A stretch of DNA of 64,000 nucleotides. Origin: Helicoverpa zea (lineage: Eukaryota; Arthropoda; Insecta; Lepidoptera; Noctuidae). Shown piece by piece: positions 23,028 through 34,021 of this stretch. Position 1 is the stretch's first letter. Every line of letters starts with the position of its first letter. Made by a program: the position numbers and the translations under genes. The stretch covers positions 4,960,001-5,024,000 of the forward strand of contig NC_061475.1 in NCBI RefSeq assembly GCF_022581195.2, in the 5' to 3' direction. The notes beneath the pieces were generated by a model that saw nothing but the letters and a program-made list of their open reading frames with translations, was not told the DNA's origin and searched no databases.

Positions 23028-25028
23028 ATTAAAGACAAACTTCAACTACTGTGTCTACCTAGAACATTGTATGTTTTATACAAATCTATTCCATAGTTTT
23101 TGCTTGGTCATGGAGATGACTATAGATGAAATTCATTGAAATAAAAAGACAACTTCGGAACTTGTTTTTTTTCTAAATATGTTAGTTCGTAAACCCAACA
23201 ATTATAATGTTTCAGAGAGAATGTAGGTGAGAATGTCATATTTCAGTGGGTTGAGAAGATACGAGAAGTGTTACAAGCAATCAAACCGGCTGAGAAGAAG
23301 GTAGAAGCAAAACCTCAGGCTGTTGAGTCATTAGATTTAGCTTTGGTGAGTTAAACTGATCATCTGCCAAGTCATTTCCCTAAAATTATGTTTAGGTCAG
23401 CTGCAGGATTGTTCAAAAGAGTTACCGAGGCTCTGGTACATAAAGGGCTCGCACTGGCCTGGTGGGAGTGGTCATTTGATGATTTCCCATAAAAGAGCTA
23501 CCTACTGAGTGAAATTGTGAGAAATAATCATAATTATTTTTAATGAAAGATAATTTTGTTCCACATTTTATGTATACATATTCAGTTATCACTGTTGGAC
23601 CCAAACATGTAGGGACTTGCCCCAAGTTTAAATTCTAATCTTTTAGTATAATATAAGTCTTATGAATTCATATCTTACAAAACATATTCATCACTTGAAA
23701 ATGACTCGGCTAATTCAAAATTGTTATTCTTATCATTTTTGTTCTATGATAACACTGACCTTCATTATCTCTTATTTAACTTCCAGTTAGATATAAACTG
23801 TCCGGATATCACTCATGGTGAAGTGATTGTAGACAGAAAGAGCTCATTCCAAGGTCATGCTGCTGAAGTACATTGTCTTGAAGATGTCAAGTAAGTATAA
23901 CTACCAACTGCAACCAATTTAGAAGCCGTTTCATATAACAACATAGGAACTGGTTGGGCAACTGAGGCTGATTTCTTAAAGTCAGACTCTTATTGATAGT
24001 CAAGAGCTTGCTATCCATCAATAAATTAAGTGTTCCCCAGGGAAGTTAAGAAAGAGCTGTATTAGTATTATAAAGTGCAGCTTTGCAGAGTTTTTGGTTA
24101 CTTGAATGCGCTAATCTCGGGAACTACTAGAGCGATTAGATAAATTATTTTATTTAGCCCATTAAATAAATGCCATCCTCTATAGGAAGGCTTCTTTTAT
24201 TCGGATGTGTGGCGCATTTCTATAGATGCTGATAAAAACTCTGGCGGAAACTAGTCTTATAGGTACCATAGCTTGTACTATATGTAAATTTTACCAACTC
24301 CTTGGACTTGATAAATAAAAATGTCCTTTAACATTTTCCAGTGCCGTCTTAACAAAATTAAAGCTAAACAAGAAGATTCTAAACGCCACACACAACATGT
24401 ACGCGTACCGCATAGAACGCAAGACGGCTAAAGGCACCAGCATACTGCAGGATTGTGATGATGACGGAGAGGCCCATGCTGGCGGGAGGATGTTACATCT
24501 GCTGCAGATATTAGACCAGAAGAATACGCTTGTTGTTGTGTCTAGATGGTAAGTAGACGGACATTAGATATTTTTAATTTTACTGCATTTAATAAGTATT
24601 TTGCAAGTCAAAGATGTGGATCACCACTAATCCAGATTTTTCGAGAATTCTCTAGGCGCCTGCCCTCGATTTTCTGAAATATCTAGGTGTAGAACGGTCA
24701 GTAGCTCTCCAACCCCAATTTTTCTTGAGAAATCCTGGATCCTCACCCACGATTTTCTAGAAGATTTTCTAATTGCTTGCACTTATCGCGCCGCTCTTCA
24801 GCCTCAATTTTTTAAGGAAAATTTTCTAAGCCTGGTATGGGACCTACCCCTTTATAAACCTCGATTTTTCCAGAATTTTCTAGGCCCTCGCTATCCATTT
24901 TTCGATATTCTAACATTTTCATTATTATTTCCAGGTACGGAGGTATACAACTAGGCCCCGATAGATTCCGGCACATAAACAACGCGACCAGACAAGTTAT
25001 ACAACAGGCAGGGTTACTGAAGAAATGA
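21809..25028 (+). CDS. IMPACT: Protein IMPACT homologue (RWD + Impact/YigZ domain), complete, six exons
   Basis: Translational regulator: IMPACT proteins bind GCN1 through the RWD domain and so restrain GCN2 activation of the integrated stress response (family knowledge); cytoplasmic. Coding exons: 21809-21835, 21908-22140, 23216-23345, 23787-23890, 24342-24548, 24935-25028. All introns are GT-AG and all phases agree, giving 264 aa. The RWD domain spans about residues 10-110 (AEEVEALSAIYGDDW, MPDDYPSHSPPKYEL, LHHQLDEVY). A linker rich in Lys/Glu follows. The C-terminal UPF0029 domain spans about 135-255, with FQGHAAEVH, NMYAYRI, DCDDDGEAHAGGRMLHLLQ, VVVSRWYGGIQLGPDRF and INNATRQVIQQAG. The DGE.AGGRML and RWYGG.LG.DRF signatures are those of the family. 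Length fits insect IMPACT. Intron 2 carries a LINE remnant. The gene is convergent with SLX4. Confidence 0.95.
22393..23031 (+). mobile_element. 3' fragment of a non-LTR retrotransposon in IMPACT intron 2
   Basis: From about 22412 the + strand encodes KYDHVSAYRAQLKWLPIRQR, then SRSNNRLLHCPAHRS-type sequence and LLWNELPLEVRMVNSRYTFK, ending at 22777. The LKWLPIRQR ... LWNELP pattern is the very C-terminus of CR1/Jockey-group LINE reverse transcriptase ORFs. After a T-rich spacer the element ends in (TAAA)n at about 22997-23029, a typical LINE tail. It is same-sense with IMPACT and wholly intronic. The 5' limit is approximate because most of the element is missing. Confidence 0.7.
24600..24925. 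repeat. Degenerate tandem repeat in IMPACT intron 5
   Basis: Variants of a motif like CGATTTTTCNAGAATTTTCTAGGC recur about five times at roughly 55-70 bp spacing, separated by C-rich spacers. This looks like an old minisatellite. It fills nearly the whole intron. Confidence 0.5.
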
Positions 25029-25945
25029 CGTTTAGCTTAGAACATAGCATAAAGCGAATATTACTGCTACTTGGAAGATAACTGCTTTGTGGATTACCCA
25101 TCAAAATACCCGCAGAATAAAATCTAAAATTCATTATATAGCTGTGTTTAGCGATTTTTTATTTTTTTAATTCTCTAATGTCTGATGTGTTTCGAGGAGT
25201 GCTAAGTACGATCGCTCCGTGGATACGTGACTATCCATATTATACGTACTGCTTTGTATCTCAGAAACACAGTTATGCCTGTACTTTGGCATTTTTGGTA
25301 TCTTTGGCAGGATATTGCTGGATACTGGGGTATTTTTATTTTATTTATTTGGGGAAAATAACAGTACCTACAACATTTTCAACAAGATATTACAAGTTGA
25401 TATGGGTAGTTAAATGATCCACAAAGCTAGTTCCATTGTGTCTATTTTGTATAGACTGTATCTTTTAGTCAGACTAAGGCATAGAGTGCCTTCGTATTCA
25501 TAACTTTTTTACTCAGGCATAAATATTACTCCTAGATTTATAAGATGTTTAATGTAGTGGAACTGAATTGACTGCTATTTTAGCTTACTATAATGTGTAT
25601 GAAAAATACAATTATACAATCATACTTTACGAATTTCTCAATTAGTCTTACATACAAAACTGATGAAATGAAAATGTGAAGTTTCGATATAATGGAATGG
25701 TTTGAATATGGGTTTCAATAAGCACAGTCCCCTTGAAAAGTGTTCTTTAAAAAGCCCGATTTATTCAATTCCAATTTTTTTTTATATATTTTCCAGCCTT
25801 ACCTGGCATTGTGATTATATTGGATCTCTAGCTTAAAATCCTTAAATAAGTTTTAAATAAACCAACGTAAATGTATATAAACCTGTATATTATGTACTTT
25901 ATAACAATATTTACAAGATAATATTTTTTCACGATTAATTTTGTG
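25029..25945. other. 3' flanks of convergent genes IMPACT and SLX4
   Basis: An AATAAA at 25116-25121 fits the poly(A) signal of IMPACT, 88 bp after its stop. The rest is AT-rich with no supported ORF (25178-25417 is chance). SLX4 transcripts end in the right part of this stretch, but no clear AATAAA was seen for them. Confidence 0.5.
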
Positions 25946-28900
25946 CTATCTTTTATTGTTTCTTGAGTTGTTGTCTGTTGTTTTAACTGTTATGCATTTT
26001 TTGTCCAAGAATTTCAGGAGATCCTGTAATCAAAATTTTATAATGTATGACAGGAGGAATAAAATGATTTTGTTTTATGTTATGGTTTTTAATTACGACC
26101 TACAAAACTGAAATAGACAAGATTGAGAAAGGTTTCTGCTGTTTGTAATTTAATATTAATCATGTTATCTTTACCTTTGGATCATATCGATGGCCGTACC
26201 CAACCAAATCTTTGTGTATGATGTCGATATTCACGGGCTCGTACTTTAGTATCGCTTCTCTCAATGACCTTCTGCTTAGTACGTAGTTGTGAAATGCTAT
26301 GTGTAACGGGACGCGGCAGGAATGTACCTGAAATTCATATAACAACGGTAAATAATGTTGGATACATACTAAGTGTTGGTGCTGGGTGAGAGCAAGACAT
26401 GTACCGTGTTCCAAAATTACATAGAAGAACTGCTATTAACTTGATTGTTTCTAACTTTTACAAAGCAGCTGTGAGTCTGGGAGGGTGATTGATATTGATA
26501 CACCCGTGCATCGGATAACACGTAAATGTCTGTCCCTCGCCTGACCTAGCTAATGTGCTATTGGTGGTAGCGCCAAATAAAATTACTCCTTTCTAGATAA
26601 TTACATAATACATGAGATAAATTCTTGAGTAGAGAGCCACCTTTTGTATAACATTTACCTTAGCTTTCTCCCTCTTTTGAAACACCCAATCATCAGGATC
26701 ACAATCAACGCTCTTCAAATTTGCTGTTTCACTCGTCACCTCATACACGCACACATCTGTACCTATCCCTCCTTTACTAGGCGACGGTGCTGACAGAATA
26801 TCTTTATCTCTTTCTAACGTTCGAGATTTCACTGGTGTTCTCTGAGTGTTCGAATTTTGATTTAACTTGGCTGGTGACGTTATGAGTTTCTGTGGTGAAG
26901 TTTCTTCTATGTCATAGTTTAGTCTTTGTTTCTTAGAAGGCGATGGTTGGTTTTCGTCTACCAGCTGTTGTATGGTTGGATGGGTTTGGTTGTAAAGGTG
27001 AGTAAGGATTTGGACAGCTGAAATTGTTTTAAAAATATATTAGCAAGAATATTATTGTTGTCGCCAAACTTTATAGTGGAAGCAAATAAGCAAGTGGCCA
27101 TAGTCCTCGCACCAGTTAATCCAACACACTTAATGCTAACTTCAATCATCATCCTCCGAGCCTTTTTCCCAACCATGTTGGGGTCGGCTTCCAGTCTAAC
27201 CGGATTCAGCTGAGTACCAGTGCTTTACAAGAAGCGACTGCCTATCTGACCTCCTCAACCCAGTTACCCGGGCAACCCGATACCCCTTGGTTAGACTGGT
27301 GTCAGTCTTACTGGCTTCCGACTGCCCGTAACGACTGCCAAGGATGTTCAATGACAGCCGGGACCTACAGTTTAACGTGCCATCCGAAACACAGTCATTG
27401 GTGTCTAAGATATACTTAGAAAGTACATACATACAAACTTAGAAAAGTTGCATTGGTACTTGCCTGACCTGGGATCGAACCCGCGCCCTCATACTTGAGA
27501 GGTTGGTCCTTTACCCACTAGGCCACCACGGCTTTTAATGCTAACTTCAATGAAGCAAGGAAAAAGCACAAATGAAGGATTTTTTAAATATATTACCTCT
27601 TTTTCTTTTAAATGGCTTCAAGCCATATTTATCTAATTCTCTATTCCGTTGAGGCGTCGACATCGATGCGTAATCCGCCATCGGTGTTACATTGTCAGTC
27701 TTGATTACATACTCAGTATTTTTAGGAGTTTTAATATGAATTACACCGTTGTCATTTCTTGTAACATCCTGAACTTTAATTGGACTAATTTCTCCAGGTG
27801 TATGGATATAAGTTGCTGTTGTTGCAATGGTATTTTCAGTCTTTTTTGTAAAAACTTCAGGAAGAAAACTGTCTCCTAAATTATCATCTTTAACTGGACC
27901 AATAACAGACAAACAGCCTTCACTCAAAGATTTCTTAAAACTCGAAAGTTTAGTAGCATTATCCAAAACAGAAATACCTCCTATATCAAAATTGTCCCTA
28001 ACAAAATCATGTCTAGATTTGTGAAGGGAATAATCTAATTCCCTGTCAGATATTTTGAACACTTCAGAATGTTGACTCGAATTCATATCAATATCGTTAT
28101 TTACATCAACAATTTCTAAATCATTTTCAACGTCGGATTTAAAAGATTCGTATTTTAAATTCAGACTTTTGTCATTATCACTTTCTTTGTAGCTCTCTTG
28201 ATGACAAATATTGTCGTCTAAAATTATTTCATCATAGTCTATTGAAATATCATCTTTCTTTCCAAGACTACTATTATTTGGAATATTATCAAGAACTAAA
28301 GATCTTTGGGAAACGCGTCTCTCCTCTGACTTATCAGAATCTTGAGTCAGATCTACATCATCTGATTCTTTGCTTTCGTTATGAGAAGTTTTATCGTCTT
28401 TAGTTTTATCTTTGTTTTGTTCCACTTCTTTACTATTTTCGGTGTTTTCTGAATGGTCATGAACATAATCATCATAGAAACTATAACATTGTGAATCGTT
28501 ATTTTCATTAGTTACATGTATTTCTATAGAATCATCGTGAGCCTGTGTTAAGTCATACACTTCATCTTGTGTTTCTTTTTCAAAAACAATTGACTTTTTG
28601 ACTTTACCAATAGCAATATATTCATCTTTATCAACAATTATTGTTTCATCTAAAGAATTATCTTTTTGTGTGCCTATATTAACTATCGGTAAGCCATCAA
28701 CATCATCGGAATTCGAAGACTGAGTTAAATCCATACTTTCTACATCTTTCTTATCTGGTGTCTGGTTACTCAGATTTACAATCTTCATATCTTTATCATC
28801 TTCATTTGAACTTTGAGTCAAATCAACGTCTTCTTTAGCAATTTGACTTTGTGTTGAATCTGTGTTTGGACATTTCCTAAGTACTGTAACATTTTGTTCA

Positions 28901-30590
28901 TCTGTAACATTTTGACTAACACTGTTACACCGACTGTTAGTACACAAGATTATACTTGCATTGTCTATATTATTTTCTACATTAATACTGTGATTTCTTT
29001 CTTTTATTGCATCATTAGCTTCAGGACTTTGAGTTAAATCTATCTCCTTTAATTCCTCGCGAATAGGTTGTGAGGAACCAACAACACATTCAGTAATTTC
29101 CATAAAATCATTAGACCTCCTTTTTGTTATATTCTGAGACAACAAAGTTTTCTCTAAACCTTGTGATGGGATATTTACACATTCTGTCAAATCCATAACA
29201 TAGTCTTGTGAAAATACTTTAGTTTTGTGTTCTTGTGATAAAATGCTTGCTGGTTTTGTGGTCTCCATTATTGAGGACAATTCATCATCAAAAATATCAG
29301 GGGAACAACTCCTGTTTTGCTTCGGTACTGTTAGATTGTTAGTAGTTTCTATGTCTATTCCTTTTTTAGGATCAGTGGTGAGTTTCACTGGCGATGTAAT
29401 TTCTATTACTTCATCATCTGGCAATTTAATTTCAGTTATTGTTCTGTCTCGTGACTTCATATCATTTTTGACAGGTGATTCGAAATCAAATAGATTTTGA
29501 GATAGAGGCTTAGTTTCAACTTCACATTCATGATCATTATCATCAATACTTATTATCATATTATTAATTTGACTTCTATTATTGTCACAATCTACATTTT
29601 CTTTATCATCATCTATATTTATTTTCTGTACATGATTCTCAAACTGAATTTCTTTAGAAGCAAAAATATTTTTAACATTCTTTATAGACCCACTGAGTAT
29701 TACATCTAGCTCATCCTGTGAACATTCAATTTCCTTAAAACTCATCTTGAAAGAGTCAAAAAGCAGAGGACTTACAGGCCTCCCAGGAATTTCAGACCAA
29801 TCTCTTAGCAAAGAACCATTTGTTTCTGATCTCTCAACTAGATTGTCTACATAGAATATCTCATCATCTTTCATACATTCATATGGAATACTTGAACCAA
29901 TGTAAAAAACTCTAGCTTCAGAATCTAAACTATTTGGTCTATTTTGCTCTAATGGAACATGAATATTCTGGAAAAGTATTTGTGCATACTTGCCAGTAAT
30001 AATCTCCTTCTTTTGTTCTTCTGTGGCAGTAAGAAGTTTGTAATTCTTTCTAAACTTTTTGGTCTTTTTAGTGGCAGTTATCTTAGCTTCAGGTACCTTG
30101 AAACCATACTCTTGCAAGGTCTTCCTTATTTTAGCTACTCTTTGCTGAGATGTCAATGCCTGTGAAGTATCAGGGGTTTCAGGCTCTGTTTGCAGTGATT
30201 TTGATAATGCTATAGCTAGTTGCAATTGTTCAGAATCTACATCAAGACCAGACTTTTTACAGACTGTGTCAAAATCCTTGGAGTATGACACAAGATCGTT
30301 TTTCTTTCCTTTAAGAGCTGTTCTTATATCTTTCTGGCCTTTAATGCGTTTTGTAGTCTTTCTAGTCCTAGGTTTGGTTGTCTTTTGAGCAGGTTTAGGA
30401 CCTTTACAACTTTTCTTGGCTTCTTGAAAGTCGGAAAGGCTCTCATCCATATCAGTCTGGCTGGCAAAATATTTGCTTTTCACACATTCACTGAAATGGA
30501 ACAATAATAAAACAAATTATAAATTAAAGAATTTTATTAACTACATATTTTGTACATTATGATGTGTTACCTATTGCTATCTATGCTCAT
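25946..30590 (-). CDS. SLX4: Structure-specific endonuclease scaffold SLX4 (MUS312), complete, five exons
   Basis: Nuclear scaffold that activates SLX1 and XPF-type nucleases in crosslink repair and meiotic crossover (family knowledge). Exons on minus: 30590-30571, 30490-27597, 27017-26659, 26327-26175, 26023-25946; GT-AG junctions and phases all agree, 1167 aa. The identity rests on two domains. A SAP-like segment at about residues 945-975 reads YASMSTPQRNRELDKYGLKP. The C-terminal SLX1-binding domain at about 1092-1160 reads VHSCRVPLHIAFHNYV, REAILKYEPV and, in the last exon, DLLKFLDKKCIT. The N-terminal 250 residues are basic, with a nuclear-signal-like KTTKPRTRKTTKRIKG. The middle is acidic and low complexity, with repeated DLTQ motifs (see findings). 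I saw no UBZ fingers or BTB domain. The large exon 2 covers 83% of the protein. A SINE sits in intron 2. The start ATG lies 5 nt after another gene's stop. Confidence 0.93.
27130..27551 (-). mobile_element. tRNA-derived SINE with RTE-like tail, copy 1, in SLX4 intron 2
   Basis: Body 27147-27534, flanked by 17-bp target duplications TTAATGCTAACTTCAAT at 27130-27146 and 27535-27551. On the minus strand the 5' end carries an RNA polymerase III A box (TGGCCTAGTGGG, 27525-27514) and a B box (GGTTCGATCCC, 27481-27471). The 3' end, at the left, has TTGGGGTCGGC-type sequence and a GATGATGAT tail. Two near-identical copies lie at 48986 and 50664. It is in the same orientation as SLX4. Confidence 0.92.
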
Positions 30591-30595
30591 AATCT

Positions 30596-31238
30596 CTATT
30601 TATCTGGTAGGTCAAGCCGCTGGCTTTCCTCCATGTATTTTCTGATTGCGTCGCCAGAGCGATTAGGTAAGCCGGCGGCAATCATGAGCCTTCTTTCAAC
30701 TTCTTCTATAGGATCTTCATATAATCCATCTACCGCTTTCCGCAAATTTAAAGTTACTGGCGTAAAACTGAAATTTTAAAAAGAAATTGGTCAGTGGGTC
30801 GTCTTAGAAATTACTTAGTTGTGGATGTCATATGTGCTAGCATAGCCAGTCAATCTTAGAGTAATTTGGATGATACAAATTGGAATAAAACGCCTTTATC
30901 AGACAGTAGTCAGTGGTTATGTTGAGCATAAATGATGATTATTCGAATGCATGAACGGTTGCAATATAAGGATTCAAATGTTATCAGAAGAAATAAATGT
31001 ACATATAGCATTATGATAACGCAATGTTTTGGTTTTAGAAGTGTTCCAACAGTTGCAGTTATAACCTCAAAAATCGTACATTGAATCATTAGTTCTAATA
31101 TCATACATACTGGAAAATAAGTCCACTTATCATTCCAAAGCTTAGAATGGCCACACCGATTATATTCCTTAACTTATTAGCTGGTGTTCCTACGATTTTT
31201 CTAGGTTTCCATTTTGACGTATCGACACCAATCGCCAT
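30596..31238 (-). CDS. 99-aa putative single-pass membrane protein, two exons, directly upstream of SLX4
   Basis: Exons on minus: 31238-31111 and 30767-30596. The donor CCA|GTATGT and acceptor TTTCAG|T join in phase (CA|T), giving 99 aa. The start ATGG is in a good context (AAAAATGG). The N-terminus is basic (DTSKWKPRKIVGTPANKLRN). One hydrophobic helix covers about residues 25-43 (IIGVAILSFGMISGLIF). The C-terminal half is soluble and charged (LYEDPIEEVERRLMIAAGLP, then IRKYMEESQR). The layout resembles small inner-mitochondrial-membrane assembly factors, but I do not recognise the family. The TAG stop is followed by only 5 nt before the SLX4 ATG, and SLX4 exon 1 is contiguous with this gene's last exon. 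Coding quality and clean splicing support a real gene; the function is unknown. Confidence 0.75.
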
Positions 31239-31622
31239 TTTTAAGATTTCGTTCCGTTTCTGTTTATCTACTTACTGTCGTAACGTAATATACATTTTTA
31301 GCCAGTGAGACATTTTTTTATAATTTTATTGAAATCAATATACTTCGCTTCCGTGATTAAAAAACATTGTGTACCTACATATACTAACTAACGACTGAAT
31401 AATAAACACTGAATCTTGAAGTAGTAGAACTTACGTTACTTCCGATGAGATATAATCTGCTGAACAAGAGAACTGTTAGTTTTTATGGAGAAAAAGACTA
31501 AAAAGTTAGGTTACATTCCGTTCGTTGGTTTTCCTGAAATATCGATATTTAATATCATAAAACTTATAAACTCAACATTCCTCTAACTACTTGTACTTAA
31601 TAAATAATAATCTACGTTGTAG
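31239..31622. other. Upstream flank of the small-protein/SLX4 unit
   Basis: AT-rich DNA, presumably containing the promoter of the small membrane protein and perhaps of SLX4. No distinct motif or ORF is supported. Confidence 0.4.
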
Positions 31623-31784
31623 CCATAGATATAATATTACTAAACAAGATTGCGCACGCTCAAAATATATATTTACGAAAATGAACTCTATTCTAACGCA
31701 ATAAGGTACTAAATTGATTGCATAATACACAGAGGCAAATCCGAGCCGAGAGGGATAGTTCGAACGGAGGCTGTCTGTCTCTTT
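31623..31784 (+). repeat. Dispersed repeat, inverted partner at 35.6-35.7 kb
   Basis: CCATAGATATAATATTAC...GATTGCGCA at the left and CCGAGCCGAG...GGAGGCTGTCTGTC at the right match, in inverted orientation, sequence at about 35647-35740. Similarity stops after TTTCTAA. These are either two copies of one short repeat or the ends of a larger composite. Confidence 0.6.
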
Positions 31785-31886
31785 CTAACACCTTGCCAGC
31801 ATAAAAAAATGTTGTGATCAAAAGTTTTGTCTTTCCAAAAAACAATTGAATCACTTATATTACAAGCTTTTATTTTTTAACTTGCA

Positions 31887-31910
31887 ATGTATGTATGTAT
31901 GTATGTATGT
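31887..31910. repeat. (ATGT)6 microsatellite
   Basis: Six perfect ATGT units, next to a dispersed repeat (about 31911-32275) that contains two degenerate copies of a segment around ATGGGTATC...CAAGTAGAA...CACTTTAC. Confidence 0.8.
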
Positions 31911-32286
31911 AACTATGTGTGTTCGGGTGGAATTTTACAACTCAATTTTAAGGCACTTGCCCTCAACCGATTGAGCTGCAATTTTGCATACATGTTTAGT
32001 TTGGATGACAATGCATGTTAAGCTATGTGACGTCATCCTAAATCCAACATGTCTAAATATACAAGATGGCGGACTAGTTATTTTTAAAGTACCTATACAA
32101 TATGGGTATCAAATGAAAGGGATTGACAAGTAGAACACATCGCACTTTACGAAATAAAAATCCAAGATAGCCGCCGCTACAAAATGGTGAATAACCTATT
32201 TTTTTCAATCCCATCCATACCTATGGGTATCCCATGACAGGCAAGTAGAATAAAGTGCACTTTACCAAATCAAAACTAAAAAGTAT

Positions 32287-32554
32287 AAAATAAATTGAGG
32301 TAAAAAAATCTTTAAAAACAAGCTTTTATTTAAATGCGCTAAAAATAAAAAAATAAACTTTTACTGTAACTTTACTGATTTATGTTTTAAAAGCTTGTCG
32401 CGATTATACTAAGAAAGTAAATACGAGTACTTAAATCTCGCGACAAGCTTTTAAAACATAAATCAGTAAAGTTACAGTAAAAGTTTATTTTTTTATTTTT
32501 AGCGCATTTAAATAAAAGCTTGTTTTTAAAGATTTTTTTACCTCAATTTATTTT
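32287..32554. repeat. Perfect inverted repeat, 117-bp arms, 34-bp loop
   Basis: Left arm 32287-32403 and right arm 32438-32554 are reverse complements at every position I compared. The outer ends are AAAATAAATTGAGG/CCTCAATTTATTTT and the inner ends AAGCTTGTCGCGA/TCGCGACAAGCTT. There is no ORF. It is a MITE or fold-back element; perfect arms imply recent origin or conversion between arms. Confidence 0.9.
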
Positions 32555-34019
32555 TATCTTATTTTAACAATTGTAAGTCAACAAATTAATAACAATCGCA
32601 TTAATTTATTCGTATTTATTATTAAAACATAAACAACATAAATTTTTATTTTGCTTTTTTTTATTTTCTAGCGGTAACCCTGAACATTCTTGGCGCGTAA
32701 TCAGCATTGAAAATTTTGTTTATATTTTTTTGTATTAAATCAATTTAAACTATTAAAATGGTGAAAAGTGTTGCGTTTCTACTTGCAAATGTGAATCCTA
32801 TGGTGGTTGCAATATATCGTTCCACAGGTTAGCTAATAATAACATTTTCGTAAACCAAACAACTAGGGTGCCCATGAATTCTTGTAACGAGTCAAAATAT
32901 GGGTGATGGATTTTAAAACTGTTGTACTATTGTTATAGCTTCCCAAAAAATGAAGAAAGGCGACATAAATGGCTCAGCAGTCTATATATGAAGTAGAAAT
33001 ACAAAAAAAACAGTCTTCACTTCGAATCTTCCTGCATTTATACTGCTAATTTCCGCTAATTATTAAAAGCCTTTATTAGTATCTTAACCCCTCTGCTCGA
33101 CAAGATTTTGACATATGACTTTACCGTTGATTCGGCGGGATATTTTGAATCGCGACATGGAAGTCAAAAATTTGTACTAACTTTCAACACATGAATTCTA
33201 AGTCCGTAATGCCTGATCAGAAGTATTTTAACTATAACTTTAGAGCTCACTTATTTGACAACAACGTGCAAAGGTCAAATGGGGTCAGTTAATTCAGAAA
33301 AAGATAATAATTACGGTGTTTTTAAGTCTATCGAAAAGTTAGGCATTTCAAATTTGGTGAAAACTTACCAATAAGTAATCGCATCACTTTCTCAAACACA
33401 ACACAAACGTCATATTTATAACATTTTCAATCCGTTGCAATACATTTCGTGCACTTATTTATGTTCAATAACTAAAAAATCAGCACATGAATAAAATACA
33501 CAATAAAAATGAACAATTTACAAGATCAAAGTCACAGACAAGAAGTAGGTAGAGTTTGGAATGGAGTATTTTTTTTTTTCAATCAGCGGTGTGCATTCGA
33601 TACCTAAATCGGAAATTTATTATAAATAATCGAATACCAATTTTATATGTACCTATTTTTTAATAGCAACTTATTTCAATTTTATTTATTAATTTTAAAT
33701 TATAGGTTCAATTTGTTTTTGTTGTTAAGAAAAAAGATATTTAAGTTTTATGAAAGTTTTTAGCATTAAATTTTTATATGTATTATTTATTTTGGTGTTG
33801 CGTCATTCGTAATAATTTTTAACTTTAATTGAATTTTTATTACCTATTACGGGATTTTAATTTATTCTTATATTATTTCTCAACAATTCTAAGATTTTTG
33901 TTTCGGCGGAGGGTATGCCTGGTGTTCTGAAATATAATGCAATTTGTAACTACCAAAGGTATGTACTTATTTGATGATGAGAAACAATAATAATAATTGA
34001 TTGATTTTCAAGTCACCAA
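32555..34019. other. Non-coding AT-rich stretch in repeat nest
   Basis: AT-rich, no ORF with known motifs, no splice-ready exon and no clear terminal repeats seen. Confidence 0.45.
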
Positions 34020-34021
34020 AT

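Noticed and set aside
22838..23038. Minus ORF starting with a Leu/Ile/Phe/Tyr repeat
   Set aside because: Translation of the (TAAA)n tail of the LINE fragment on the opposite strand.
27471..27525. tRNA-like A and B boxes
   Set aside because: No full tRNA cloverleaf with acceptor stem; they are the promoter of a tRNA-derived SINE, so no tRNA gene is called.
29225..29500. 91-aa + strand ORF, also 27649-27879, 27827-28024 and 29959-30165
   Set aside because: Antisense shadows of the large SLX4 exon.
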